Positions 11,500 through 22,155 of a DNA stretch of 64,000 bases are shown piece after piece. Within the stretch, counting starts at the first letter, position 1. Every line of letters begins with the position of its first letter. The position numbers were made by a program, and so were the translations under genes. The notes below the pieces were generated by a model. The model did not search any database. It had not been told where the DNA came from and saw only the letters and a program-made list of their open reading frames with translations. Source of the DNA: Phytophthora quininea (lineage: Eukaryota > Oomycota > Peronosporomycetes > Peronosporales > Peronosporaceae); contig JAAVTG010000845.1 in assembly GCA_011947345.1 (NCBI GenBank), positions 310,001 through 374,000 of the forward strand, given 5' to 3'.

Positions 11500-14400
11500 A
11501 TGGCGTCGTACGATTCGGTGGTGCTGGGGTCGTCGCTAGCCCGGGGCGTCACCCCGTGGGAGGGAGCACCCACGTGAGAGCTTCTACTACACGCTGGTGT
11601 TCCCGGCGTGCTCGTCTCGAGAGCTACCGCGCGTCAGCTACAGCGAAGCATGCGAAATGCTTCGAGGGGTGACGGCGAGTGGGTCCTCCCATGCCATCGA
11701 CGAACTGCGGGCTGCGTGGAAGAACAAGTTTCGGTCAGGCGAGCCGCAGCCGCAGGACTTGATCCATTTCTCAGCGCTGCAGCAACTTATGAAAAACGTC
11801 ATCGTCGCTAGGTTCTCCGCGTTAGATGGCATGACAGTGCAGTCTTGCAGGGAGAGTCGGACCAGTGGCCGATTGTTGCTCAGCTTCCGCCCTTCGCTGG
11901 CATTGCTTCGGGCGACAGCTGAGCGTCTCAAAGTGCGAGTACCCGCCTCCAGTGCCCTGGCAGTTGGCAACGAAGAAGAAGCGGCCACTTGGAACGAAGC
12001 AGCAGCACAACTGGAGATTTATCGACTCTTTCTCGCGGGTAAAATTTCTGCGGACGAAGCGCAGATTTTCGCCTGTGAAGACCCCGGGATGTGGTCTCGC
12101 CGTTTATCTGCACTGCAGCGGCTCGCAGCCTTTAAACCTGTGCAGATGGCTCAACAAGATGTTGCGTATCTTCCGTTCCGAGACTTGGCGGCATTGCGTT
12201 ATGTGTATCGGCAGATTGACGATGGAGGTGAAAGTGGTGGCGACGTCGATGGAAGCCCGTTATCTCCGTTCCGAGTGGTCGACAAGATCCGGCTGACCAA
12301 AGCTTTAATCGATGCCGAGTTTGATTGCGACGCTTTGGTGGAGCGTGGGCTGCTCGACCACCATTTGTGTCCACACACCCATCACACCACAGACGTCGAC
12401 ACTTCTCTGGATGCGCTTCGTGTGCAATGGGGAAACCTTCCCAGCCTGCGGGGTTGCTTTATGGGCTCTTCCGACGAAATGATAACGCAGAGTTCGTGAT
12501 GGATTCCCTCGTCCACGTACGGAATTACTTTGGGGAACAACTCGCACTCTGTACGTTTGCTTTACACTACACTTGAAGGTTGATTCTCACATCTTTTGGC
12601 CACGTTTAGACTTTTCATTTGCGTCATTCACTGCGAAGGCAGTACGGACGTTAGCTATCCTCACGTTGGTCCTATCACCCGTGGCGTTAAAGGTTCTAGG
12701 ACACCAAGGAAGGGAAGCGGTGTTTTGCATGTGCTTGTGTGCATTTCTTGGCGTTGTCGTTCGCAAGTGGGAACTCCACGAGGCATGTTGTGCTGCTCGC
12801 TGGTCTGGCGGCACCCCACAGGATCCCAGTGGTGGAGTAAATCCACTATTACAGCTACCAAGGCCGCAGTTCCGTGGGAGGATGAGGCGCAGCGCCGTGA
12901 CGCTGCGCATGGAGCCATATTTTCCAGCGTGGAAGAGCTTGAGTCGGTGGATTGCCTCTTCTCTAGTGCTCGTGGCGGTAGCTTTTGAGCTTGGGGTAGG
13001 ATATGCTACAGTGGTGGCTAGTGACCGCTTTCAAGAACTGACAGCAGAAACATCTTGGAGGTTCAACGTAGCACTGGGTGTGGTGGCATTGGCCAGCAAA
13101 TGTCTGACCCCTCACCTCGCTCGATGCAGTCAAGCGCTCACCAACTGGGAGAACCATCGTCTTCAACGCGATTATGATTCGCAACTCACGTTCAAGTTTG
13201 CCATGCTTCAGAGCGTGAACTGTTTTGGAGCGCTTTGGGGCCTGGCATTTTTGCGACCGCTGCGCTGCAAGCTGGACGAGTGTCGATTCCCAACACATAA
13301 TGTTATAAGCATATCGGCTTGGGATCAAGCCGCGCGGCTCCTCTTGATCATGTTAGGGCTGGACGTTGTGCTGTCGCTATGGGGTATTCGCGTGGCCGTT
13401 TGGTGTTGGTTTAACGGTGACAGCGGAGATTCAAATGTCGTTTCCACGAGCACGGCAACGACTGTGCGTGAGCGAGGAGGTCTCAGTGGTCCCAGCGCGG
13501 CGCTACTCACGACTCCGACGTTCAGTTTCTCGGATATCGAAGGTGAGTTAGCGCTTGCACCGTACGAAGGAGTCCTCTTCGACTACGCTCAGGTTTTGAT
13601 GCCTTTTGGGTTCGTGGCGTGGTTTGCTCCGTTGTCTCCTTTGACAAGTTGCGTGCTCGCCTGGCTCGTTGCAGTGCTACAACTCCGTGCGGACGCGTTC
13701 AAACTCTGCCATGAGACCCAACGACCATTCCCTATTCAGGCGGTATCACTGGGTGCATGGCTGGGTTACTTGCACGTTTTGCGGGTTGGTTCTGTTCTGC
13801 ATGGAACAGCATTTGCACTGATGGCGATGCTCGATGCCCCAGATGCACACGCGAACCAGAGGACGTTAGAACAGCGCATGGTTGTGTTCGGTGCTGCGTT
13901 TGCGCTGGTGGGCTGGGTATCCTACGCACTTGAAGACCCACGCGATCTAGCTGAAACACGTCGACTTCAGATGCTCAGGGCTCGACAAGCAGCTCTAGAG
14001 GGCAAATACTTGGAGTATTTAGGAACGCATCTCGCGGCTACTGCGAGAGCTGCGCTGCGTGTGGGTCGTGTATTCCCTAACGGTGTGCCTAGGTACGTGG
14101 TCACTGGCGATAAGGGTGAAGAAGATGCCGCAGAAGAGCTACGTGGTGAGTGGTGCCAACACCAAATGCAGCTGCAAGAGCTGGAAAAAGAGATCACGCA
14201 GCTCCGAGGAAATGACGGCGGAAAAGGTGTCGTGGGCGTGTTATGTGTCGACGTCCAAGGTGTGAGTTTGCTTCCGGTCGCGGCACCTATTCGTTCGATT
14301 GTGGAGTTGCGTGTGCGCTCTGGAACTGGCGCCGGTGAATCCCTAGATGACTCAGCGAGGTCTAAACAAGCGACGAGGATCTCGGACCAAACGGCTAACA

Positions 14401-15019
14401 CATCTGAGAGCAAGAAAAGTCGGTCTCCAAATTGGCACGAGAGTTTTGAGCTGGCTGTAACATCTCTCGATGACATACTAACATTACGGGTACAAGACGG
14501 CGGCCTCATACTGGGCACACAGCGACAGACTCTTGGGCGCGCAGAGCTAGCAGTCGACGATGTACTTGCACGTACAAGCAACCCGGAGGCAACTCCAAGA
14601 AATGTGGAATCGACTCCTACTGGTACCGCAATCGAGTCAAAGCTGCCGAAGCCTTCCCTCTGTCGTCGTCATCTTCCGACGAAGAAAAGAAAATAGATCC
14701 GACCTCTTCATGGCGGCGTTTGTCGAGGCGTCTGTCGAGACGGCGGCGGCGATCGAGCCGCAGACGATCATTGCGCGTGGCCGAGATCCCCATGGCGACG
14801 TACGAACTTCCGTTAGAAGTACCGGAGGCTCTGCGCCGTGCGCGACAAACCGAATTATCCAAGCGCGGACCCCCGCGCCTAGTGTTGCGCTGCGGTGTTG
14901 AGTTGAATGAGCTGGGCGAACGGGTAGTGGCCCACCGTCACCTTCGCGAGAAGATCGCCTTCTTGCAATCGAAAGAAGTGCAGCTGTCAACTTGGGGAGT
15001 AGAGCCAATGAGCGAATAA
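11500..15019 (+). CDS. Anoctamin (TMEM16)-like channel/scramblase with C-terminal C2-like domain
   Basis: Anoctamins are dimeric calcium-gated ion channels or lipid scramblases. Exons 11500-12550 and 12610-15019 give about 1,153 residues. The N-terminal cytosolic half holds a helical DPGMWSRRL region and VRNYFGEQLALYFSF, the family sequence before the first membrane helix. HQGREAVFCMCLCAF, YAQVLMPFGFVAWF and LQLRADAFKLC match later anoctamin segments. After the membrane part there is a coiled coil (MQLQELEKEITQLR) and a C2-like fold (VLCVDVQGVSLLP, SPNWHESFELAV, LTLRVQDGG), then an acidic-serine and arginine-rich stretch and a hydrophilic C-terminus. Three single-base breaks are needed: near 11555, near 12453 in a G4 run, and near 14608 in GGAATC. 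Domain continuity across each argues for sequence errors. Confidence 0.8.
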
Positions 15020-15090
15020 TTTAGGAGTCCATTCGATGCTGTCTATCTACCTACCGGGGTGCTAGAGCTGAGCTGGGATGCCAAGATGAC

Positions 15091-16358
15091 TCAGCGGAGC
15101 TCCGTGGACTCGCGGACCCAGCAGAACGTTGGTGACGGTAATTGCTGCTGGTCCCGGGAGGTCTGGAGCTGATTCTGGTATTGTTGGGCGCGCTGCATCT
15201 CCAACCGCGCTCTGGCCTCTCCACGACGGTCCTGGATCGCGTACGTGTGCCCGGCGCTGTCGCTGCCAGTGCTGCTCCTGCTGCTATCGTCCGAGTCGGC
15301 GGCCTCCGTCATGTATTTGGATAGGGTCCGCTTCCTGTTCAGTGTCTTCATGTGGCTCACGCCTACGTCGCTGGCACTGCTGTTCCCACTCGTCACCCTC
15401 CTCATGAGGTACAGCATGCACACGGTGGGGAAAATCTGCGGGATCAAGTTGTAGAGCGCCAAGTACACAATCATGGACATGGCAGTGTCGGACTCGTTGA
15501 GCACCAGCGCTAGGAGACGCACCACGTCGGAGAAGATGAAGATGAAGATCGCCAGCATGAGCTGGTTCAGCGACTTTTCCACGCTACTAGCAGGGACGGT
15601 GCCACGCGCCATGAGCAGTCGACGACGCAGACGGAAACCTTGGTAGCCCAGCAGCACTCCGTAGGCGAGCACAACGATCACTCCAGAGTAGGTCAGCACG
15701 CCTCGCAACGTGCTGTTCATGAACTTGTATTGGCCGTAGACGTCGTCCGAGTAGCCGGACAGCAGGATGGGGACCAGCAATCCCCACAGCACCAGCAGCG
15801 CGTTGAGGACCGCGACCAGCTTGGTCATGCGGCGTCGCTCGGTTCGCTGTCCAGCAGACACGACGCCGGCCCAGCAGATGGCCAAGTAGGACTTGCAGAA
15901 GGACAGCAGCAACAGCGAGTAGAGACGGAAGACGTACATGGCCTCCCAACTTTGCTCGGTCGGGTACCAGATCCACTCGACGGCCTCGGGAAGCTGGAGC
16001 AGCGCTGACACCAGCAGCGTCACGTGGAAAATCTTCTTGGCGCCGCGGCTCGAGTAGACGAAGTGCAGCACCGTGCGCCAGGCGATGGCCAGCGTCAGCG
16101 CCACGTACAGCAGCAGCGCCAGCCAGCCACACACACGCAGCGCCGCGAGCTGCTTCTGGCGCAGCGTCTCCTTGTCGGTGGCCGAGAGCTTGGTGGCTGC
16201 TGTTGATTCGGAGGGTTCTGCTCTTCACCGCCGCCGCCGCTGCTACTGCTGTTGAAGGCCGACGCACCCGAGACGACCAGCACCAGCGTTAGCACGCGCA
16301 GCACCAGCGCTCCTGGACAGCGCGGCAGTCGTCGGCGCGCGGAGTCACCCGCCGCCAT
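15091..16358 (-). CDS. Seven-helix membrane protein, THH1/TOM1/TOM3-like
   Basis: The Met at 16358 starts a signal-like hydrophobic segment (VLRVLTLVLVVSGASAF) and a low-complexity Ser/Gly/Gln stretch. From about 16200 the protein continues as KLSATDKETLRQKQLAALRVCGW and about seven membrane helices (LALLLYVALTLAIAW, YSLLLLSFCKSYLAICW, LIPQIFPTVCMLYLMRRV), followed by a Ser-rich, Gln-rich cytosolic tail. The helix order resembles the THH1/TOM1/TOM3 family, integral proteins of the endomembrane system with GPCR-like topology. One base is missing between the two halves near 16195-16205, giving about 422 residues. The gene converges on the anoctamin gene with only 71 bp between stop codons. Confidence 0.65.
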
Positions 16359-16401
16359 GCTTTTACGGTCCGGTCGGGCGAGGGAATTAGCGAATGACAC
16401 A

Positions 16402-17074
16402 CGAACTGACTTGCTTCACGCTGCCTTGCAGGCCTATCCCTATCTGTGACGCGCGAGCACTTGAAAACTGTAAAGCGGGCGCTGCATACCCTCAACGCTG
16501 GGCGACATTGCGATGGGCGCAAAGCCGGTCCGGCAACATGGAGGCTTCCGTATCCCTGGCAACTCACGGTCGAGTCCGGCAACTCACGCGGTCCCCTCAA
16601 CGAATTGAACGTTGCGGGACTCGTCGTCGTGTCCTGTTACTTACGTAATATGTTACTTAGCGTCTTGGTACTTACGTAATAGTTTTTAGGAGCCAGCTTG
16701 GTGGCTGTTTTGAATCGGACATCGATAAAAATCGAACGCCGAGCATGGCGACCGCTATCCTGACCCAGCAAGGGACCTCGCAATCATTAATGGTTCTGTA
16801 CCTCCTGGAGTACAACCATCGGAGGGCCACCAGCAGCATGACCGTGGACCTAGCCACCAACACAAGAACCCCGACTCGAGGCCCGAGCGCCCAGCGGAGC
16901 AAGAACAGGCCGACGGGGATTGTCCTACAGCTGAGACGAGCTCGCAGCGAACAGCAGGGACACAGACAGACGCAGACATCCTTCTGGCTGTCCATGTGAG
17001 CGATTTAATCGCCGTGTTCGCGCTAAATGAGGTGGCTTTTGCAGCGGGGCTGAAAGCAGTGCACGTGCACAGAG
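16402..17074. other. Gene-free transition into the repeat island
   Basis: Short open frames here (for example 16745-16999 on the plus strand) have no recognisable domain. This marks the change from compact gene-rich DNA to repeats. The first ~150 bp probably contain the promoter of the TOM1-like gene. Confidence 0.4.
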
Positions 17075-17381
17075 GAAGACCGAGTCTAGGCTAATTTTTG
17101 AGGATTGCCAGTCCCGTAAGTAGGACTCGCAGAGTCAACAAGGACTATACAGATTAACTACTGAATTGAATTGTTATCTGACCTTGCTTGTAAATGCATA
17201 GACTAAACTATATAGTATAGTTAATCTAAGAATATGTAAATGAGTGGTGGAGAGCTAATGGCCAAAACTCTACACACGGTTAGTCTCTAAAGTCAACGCA
17301 CCTGTGTAACCCCGTTACACTTTTGACGAAAATGGTCATTTGAAGACCGATTCTAGGCTAATTTTTGAGGGTTGCCAGCCC
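17075..17381. repeat. Pair of ~40-bp direct repeats flanking a solo LTR
   Basis: A segment beginning GAAGACCGAGTCTAGG (17075-17115) recurs with a few changes at 17342-17381, both running into TTTTTGAG and TTGCCAG. The solo gypsy LTR lies between them. Forty bp is far longer than a 5-bp LTR target duplication, so the arrangement probably comes from recombination or from a repeat that predates the insertion. Confidence 0.6.
17112..17320 (-). mobile_element. Solo or truncated gypsy LTR (family shared with element D)
   Basis: Read on the minus strand, it starts with the palindromic LTR edge TGTAACGGGGTTACAC and contains the same internal words as the LTRs at 29645, 36574 and 41415: TCTCCACCACTCATTTA, TTTAGTCTATGCATTTACA, AAGGTCAGATAA and GACTCTGCGAGTCCTA. 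No internal retroelement sequence adjoins it. The inner end is truncated near GGGAC. Confidence 0.8.
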
Positions 17382-17418
17382 TATATGGCGATAACACAAG
17401 ATTTACAAGATTTACAAG

Positions 17419-18562
17419 CAGGTGGCTCGTGATTTCATGCCTCAAATGATTGACAGAGGTGGGCATTATGGAGATGGATCGGTGCTGGGATTGACGAACT
17501 CAGAGCGATTGGGGGCTCGCATTGTGGCTTCTTTCACCACGACATAGCCTGATGATACAGAAGTGATGGACATCTTTCATTTGGCGCTGAACGAGAGGAT
17601 TGCAGGGCTCTACGCCATGTCGTTAAGTGTAGCGCGACTTATACAAGATAGATCGATGAAAGCTTATATACCTAGCTTTCTGGCATCCCAAAAGGACCGG
17701 AGTGGAAACACGTAAAGGAGGCCGCAGCTGCAACTTGCGCGAACGGATGCAGAAAGCTCTCGGGTTTGTTAACTATGGTCGCTTCGGGAGATTAGCAAGT
17801 GTGCTTGTAATTCTACTGCCGCCGGAGCAAACTGTCGACACCAAGAACGACCTGTTTGAGATTCTCCGCTGCTATCAATTCCTATTTGTCACTAACTATG
17901 GGGGATTTAAAGAGGAGCTCATTTGGTATGTCAGCGAGCGTTTCCTCAGGCAGGAAGATTTTTTCCGGGCCAACCGCTGCGCAGGTCAAATTTGGGTCAA
18001 CACTTTTTCCGGGTCAAAATCGGGTCAATTTGACCATTGATTGACCGTTCAAAAACGTATATTTTTTATATATTATACCTCTAATGTCTTATATATATAG
18101 CAATCAGAAATATACATACTTACAGTTATTATAACTGAACACCCTTTTACTCTGATTACGCGTAGCTTAGAGAGGCGCCATGACAGCCGGAGCGCAGCGG
18201 AGGTCTGTCAGGGGACGCCGCGTAGGCCGGATGCGTTCGTTAAGCAGTAGGTTCTATCTAATCCGCGCGGGATCCTTGCCCGCCACCAGTGTAGCGAAGT
18301 AGGCGGTGCAAACGCCGCGCAACTGTGGAGGTAGCGACCATAGCGATTTTATGAAGAACCTCTTGAGGGTGATAAGATTTTATCAATATTTGACCCGCGA
18401 AAAATTTGACCCGATTTTGAAAAAGTGTTGACCCCAATTTGACCTGCGCAGTGGTTGACCCGGAAAAAGGTTTTCCTCAGGCGAGTATACAAGTACGTGC
18501 AAGGCATGTTCCCTCAGCAGCAAGATAAACTGAAAGCAGCACATGCGCAGGAAACACTCTAG
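17419..18562 (+). pseudogene. Uncharacterised gene remnant split by a MITE
   Basis: Reading from 17419 gives a plausible protein (VARDFMPQMIDRGGHYGDG) with an in-frame TAG near 17546 and at least two frame changes around 17690-17800. From about 17800 one frame runs CYQFLFVTNYGGFKEEL and WYVSERFLR, where the MITE at 17952 begins. On the far side of the MITE the frame resumes RVYKYVQGMFPQQQDKL and stops at TAG 18560. Removing the MITE and one target copy rejoins the two halves exactly in frame. I do not recognise the family. The RFLR string is not an effector signature here, because no signal peptide precedes it. Confidence 0.55.
17952..18472. mobile_element. 521-bp Mutator-type MITE with long TIRs
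   Basis: The outer ~65 bp of each side are near-perfect inverted repeats: left CCGGGCCAACCGCTGCGCAG then GGGTCAACACTTTTTC, and right the reverse complement of the same words at 18408-18470. An 11-bp direct repeat TTTCCTCAGGC flanks it at 17941-17951 and 18473-18483. The long TIR and a duplication of roughly 9-11 bp fit Mutator-like elements. There is no coding capacity. The centre mixes an AT-rich part with an unusual GC-rich block around 18165-18330. Confidence 0.85.
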
Positions 18563-18574
18563 AACCTAAAATGA

Positions 18575-19123
18575 ATGCGGATAATAAACAGTCAAGCACT
18601 TCGCATTGGCAAATTAGAGAAGGAGATCCACAGACTCCAGACGCATCTCAATCAGATGTATGTCGAAGAGGGCGAGCGCATGTGGTTCTGGTTTCGCGAT
18701 TCCAATCCAGCAAAGCGTTACTCTCCTTCTTCGTACCAGCTGGGCGATCCGTTCCTCGCGCCTTCGCGCAGAAGATCCGACGAGGATCTATTCCAAGACT
18801 TCATGGCTTTCGGGTCAGAGCAGCAAAGGCGCCACGAGTTGGAGGCCAAAGTTGCTGCGTTTCAGTCCCCATTTCTTCGATACAACACCTCTAGTATTGC
18901 TCGAGGCCCGCACGACTCTCGTGAGCGACTGTGCACCCCACCAGGTTATGGCACCTTTGCTACTCTGACCTGGAGACTACAGCGGCTCCCGCAGCTCCCA
19001 GAGACTGTTCACGCGCGCTCTTGCCGACGGTTCCCATGCATGCAGCTTCACGGCAGGCATTGCGAGCACCTTGTCGTTCGCAGATACCTGTCGATCTTTC
19101 CTGGTCCTGCGCAGTCGATCTAG
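18575..19123 (+). CDS. Unrecognised open frame with N-terminal heptads
   Basis: A 182-codon frame starts 12 bp after the stop of the split gene remnant. Its first part (LEKEIHRLQTHLNQM) looks like a short coiled coil and is followed by a hydrophilic, aromatic stretch (GERMWFWFRDSNPAKRYS). The composition is protein-like up to about residue 140; the C-terminal part is less convincing. It may be a fragment of the same ancestral locus. No domain recognised. Confidence 0.25.
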   Translation: MRIINSQALRIGKLEKEIHRLQTHLNQMYVEEGERMWFWFRDSNPAKRYSPSSYQLGDPFLAPSRRRSDEDLFQDFMAFGSEQQRRHELEAKVAAFQSPFLRYNTSSIARGPHDSRERLCTPPGYGTFATLTWRLQRLPQLPETVHARSCRRFPCMQLHGRHCEHLVVRRYLSIFPGPAQSI

Positions 19124-20144
19124 TGACCATCTCTGCAGCTCAAACGTAAACCGTGCGACTCTGATCTGAGCAATTTTTTTGTAACGCATCAGGTTTTGGG
19201 TCTCGTTCAAAGGAGGCGTAGTGCTTGAACAGCATCGGTTGTGAGCTTGCAGCCGCGTACTGCCAAGAGGAGCTTTGGTTCAGCCGCTACCGGCGGTATC
19301 TGCTTGGAGGTGGTCCTGGTTAGGGATGGTTTTGAATTGAACAGTAAAGAATGTCTAAAACGTTCTATATTCTTTTAAGCAGTTTTGAAGTGTCTAAAAC
19401 GTTTAAAAGTCCTAAGCGATGTTGAGTATACAATAGCATTGAAGAAGATCGTCATTGGGATTGAAGGAGACGCTATGGCATCAGCGACTGCTCCAGCTTC
19501 TCTGTTCCACACACCGTGTGCTGTAGACACCCCTGCTCGTATGCCGTCTGGCTGCCAATTAACAACTCCGGCTTCAGTCAGATCGTCACGCGGTTCCGCA
19601 CGGCATCGCTCTCCCCGTTGTAGTCCTTATCGATCTGGAGCTTCCTAGGCTGACACTCCTGAGCGTCCACCATGTCCACAACTACAAGACAGGCGATGAT
19701 CTCGCCGCAGCAAGCATCATCGCTGCCATGACGGTCACCCGATCTCCAGCTTCTCATACACGACTCCGGACACCTGTGCGGATTGAACGCCCTCGAAACA
19801 GCATTTGGTAGCACTAACACGAGGAACGCGAAGATGGAAAGAAGCATGGGCGCTGCCGATACTATGGGGTGCTCAAGAAAATCGGAAAGCCTAGTGGTAA
19901 CCTGTTAAAATATTTAACAAACGCTAATGAGTGTCCTAATGTTCCCAGAGCAGTGCAAGCGGAGCTACAACCAAGTCTTCTTGCTCCATAGCATGCCCCT
20001 GACCCCAGTACTCACCTCCCACCCAGCAACTTAAGTCAAGACGCATTTGAAATGGCACCGGCGAAAGTGTTTTTTGTCTGCGCTTTGCCGTTTATTCTCG
20101 TGGGGGGCTATTTTCCGTGAGTTTGTTGTCATGTTGGCCCAAAC
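19124..20144. other. No gene recognised
   Basis: Short frames on both strands overlap each other between 19385 and 19847 without a clear winner. One minus-strand frame starts with a hydrophobic, signal-like segment but lacks any known domain. I call nothing here. Confidence 0.35.
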
Positions 20145-20902
20145 ATGAAACGTCCCTCTCGTCATAAACTCAGCGATGTGTTGCTGAAACGGGTACGGGA
20201 TCAACTACACCAGAGCTATGTCGTGAAATTGACTAGTCAGCAAAAGTACGTCTCCTTGTCACGGACAGATGGACAGACCCCAATACCTCCAGCATCGTCA
20301 ACTTCATGGCGGTCGCCCCAGGAATGCCTTCCGTCTTTTGGTCAGCATGGTCTACAAGGTCAAGCTGGCACACTGCAACATGTATTGCTGACGAAATTGA
20401 GAAAGTGATCGTGCAGATTGAACGCGAGACAACAGCACAAGTCATTGCGATTGTGACCAACAACGCCAGCAATGCGACGAGTGCAACGAGTAGTATACAA
20501 GCCAGACGCTCGGGTGTGGCCCGTGGTGGTTGTTCCGTCCACGTACTGAATCTACTCATGCAGGGTGTTTGCCAATTTCCTGCGATCAAAGCGGTCCATT
20601 CAAGAGCGGTCGCTGTTACACGATTTGTTAGAGACCATTTAGCATTGCTGGGCGAATTTGAGGCTTTGCAACAAGGCTGGCGCGGTGTCGATTTGAGGGC
20701 ACGAAATCTTGTGCTGCCGGTGCCAAACACGCTGGTATTCCGTGCGCAACTGTGTGGTGTAGCGATTGTTCGCTACGCGGCGGGTCGAAGGGTTGAGCAG
20801 TGGAACTTTCGCAGTATTGGGTGCGCTAAGGGTATACTGAGGCAGAGTCAAAACCATGCTGATGAACCCCTGGATATAGTGGCCAATGCGTCACTACGCT
20901 AG
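20145..20902 (+). pseudogene. hAT-superfamily (DUF659-type) transposase relic
   Basis: The first part (HKLSDVLLKRVRDQL, SQQKYVSLSRTDGQT) and, after a frame change near 20290, the segment VNFMAVAPGMPSVFW match the DUF659 layout, in which a TDGW-like strand is followed by the motif preceding the catalytic core. It continues IVTNNASNATSATSSI and CSVHVLNLLMQGV, the usual context of the second catalytic aspartate region (here TNNA in place of TDNA). The C-terminal dimerisation domain is missing. A separate, more complete hAT copy lies at 23113-24933 on the opposite strand. Confidence 0.7.
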
Positions 20903-20967
20903 GCTCACCAACCTGGGTTTAAGAAGACGCCTAGTTCAGGACGACGTCGGACTATATTAGGACGGGA

Positions 20968-21671
20968 GGTCCTATACTAGGCGCTTGCGAAATTTCACAA
21001 TTTCCGCGGATGACGACGGTTCGAGTCTTCGTAGAGGGTCGCAAGATCTGAAACGAACCTTCGTTCACTGTATATTTGTATAGGACATACTGAAAGACAT
21101 AGGAAATGATAAGGCCGAATGGCCACACTAAACAGAACAGTATTTTCCACCGACTACTCAAGCCGCACAAGCTCCTGGACTTCCAGAGGTAAGACTTGAG
21201 TGTGTGTGTGTCTGGATTATGCCAGTTCGGCGAACACGGTGAGCAGTGTGTGCGAGCGTTCGTTGGTAAGGGCAAGAAGTGTGTGTTGCCCGAAAGGGAT
21301 TGATTCGCGGCGCGTGCTAAGCCGCTATATTATCAAGGAGAGCCTATTCGCCTCCACCCCGACCCTATTAGCCGCAGCTCTGCTGCGGCGGCTCAAACGC
21401 TTCCCCAGGCGTGAATTCCTCTCTTTAGAGGAACCCCGGAGTTTGAGTGAGTTTATTGTGTGTTTAGCGTCCTAGCCAAAGCTCGGGGCTAGTGCCACTG
21501 TTTGGTTGGCCGAAACATCGCAGGAGGGTGCGTTTGACTGGCTCTGGGTGAGTCGAGTTGGGCATCCTTCAGGCAAAGCCTCAACTCTCGTCGAACCTTC
21601 GCAAGAGGGCGAGACGTGTTGCTGTGGGCAGGGGCTACTACGTTGCCGAGTAGATTAATTCCTACACCACA
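20968..21671 (+). repeat. ~700-bp dispersed repeat, copy 1 (LTR-like)
   Basis: This segment is repeated in the same orientation at 49390-50110. Shared words include GAACCTTCGTTCACTGTATA, CACTAAACAGAACAGTATTT, GCGCGTGCTAAGCCGCTATA and ATCGCAGGAGGGTGCGTT, ending CCTACACCACA in both. The flanks differ after that point. Length, orientation and the sharp right end suggest an LTR or a dispersed repeat unit, but no primer-binding site is recognisable next to it. Confidence 0.75.
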
Positions 21672-21953
21672 CGAGGCCTTCCGAGGCAATTTTTCCAAAC
21701 AAGATCGTTGGAATGAAAGATCGCGGCTCGGACGGATTAGTAAACCGCCTTATTTCTAAGTGTTTCTTGTGCACCGCCCCAGCAACCAGCTACCAACAAT
21801 CGTTGGAATGGTGTATAATAGTTGGATTGTACTCGTGGTTCTGTCCTCATTGGCTTTCAAGGGGAGAAATGCCATCCCCATCTGGAACCAGCGTCGGAAA
21901 GTAATTCTGCACTATATGTTCAGTTTTGTCTTCATCAATAGGGTTGTTACGGC
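21672..21953. other. Unassigned sequence between repeat copy 1 and the hAT element
   Basis: A 69-codon frame (21760-21969) with hydrophobic stretches is the only feature. It resembles no gypsy or copia domain, and the upstream half of gypsy element B is not here either. Confidence 0.3.
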
Positions 21954-22155
21954 TAGGGTTGGCATTTGAATGTAAGCGTTGCAATCGCTTATATAAAGCT
22001 TTGTATTGACAATCGCTTGGTAAACGTTATGATCGCTTTACAATCACCAGCCAATCAGCATTCACTGCCAATCCTGGGCAAGCGCACACTTCGAAGGTTG
22101 TTCGATACCGTGGTTGAGACCACAGAGGAGAGGAGAATGCCCTGACACGGTCGGG

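Noticed and set aside
16745..16999. 84-codon plus-strand frame
   Set aside because: No domain or conserved feature; the opposite strand is open over the same length.
17929..17960. R-x-L-R string (RFLR) suggesting an RxLR effector
   Set aside because: It has no signal peptide, lies at the C-terminal side of a decayed frame, and the residues after it come from the inserted MITE.
19578..19847. Minus-strand frame starting with a signal-like peptide and several cysteines
   Set aside because: No domain is recognised, the plus strand of the same stretch looks at least as protein-like, and there is no clear gene structure around it.
21010..21030. GGTTCGAGTCT, similar to a tRNA B box
   Set aside because: There is no A box or cloverleaf nearby, it lies inside the ~700-bp repeat, and the second copy has a changed sequence there.
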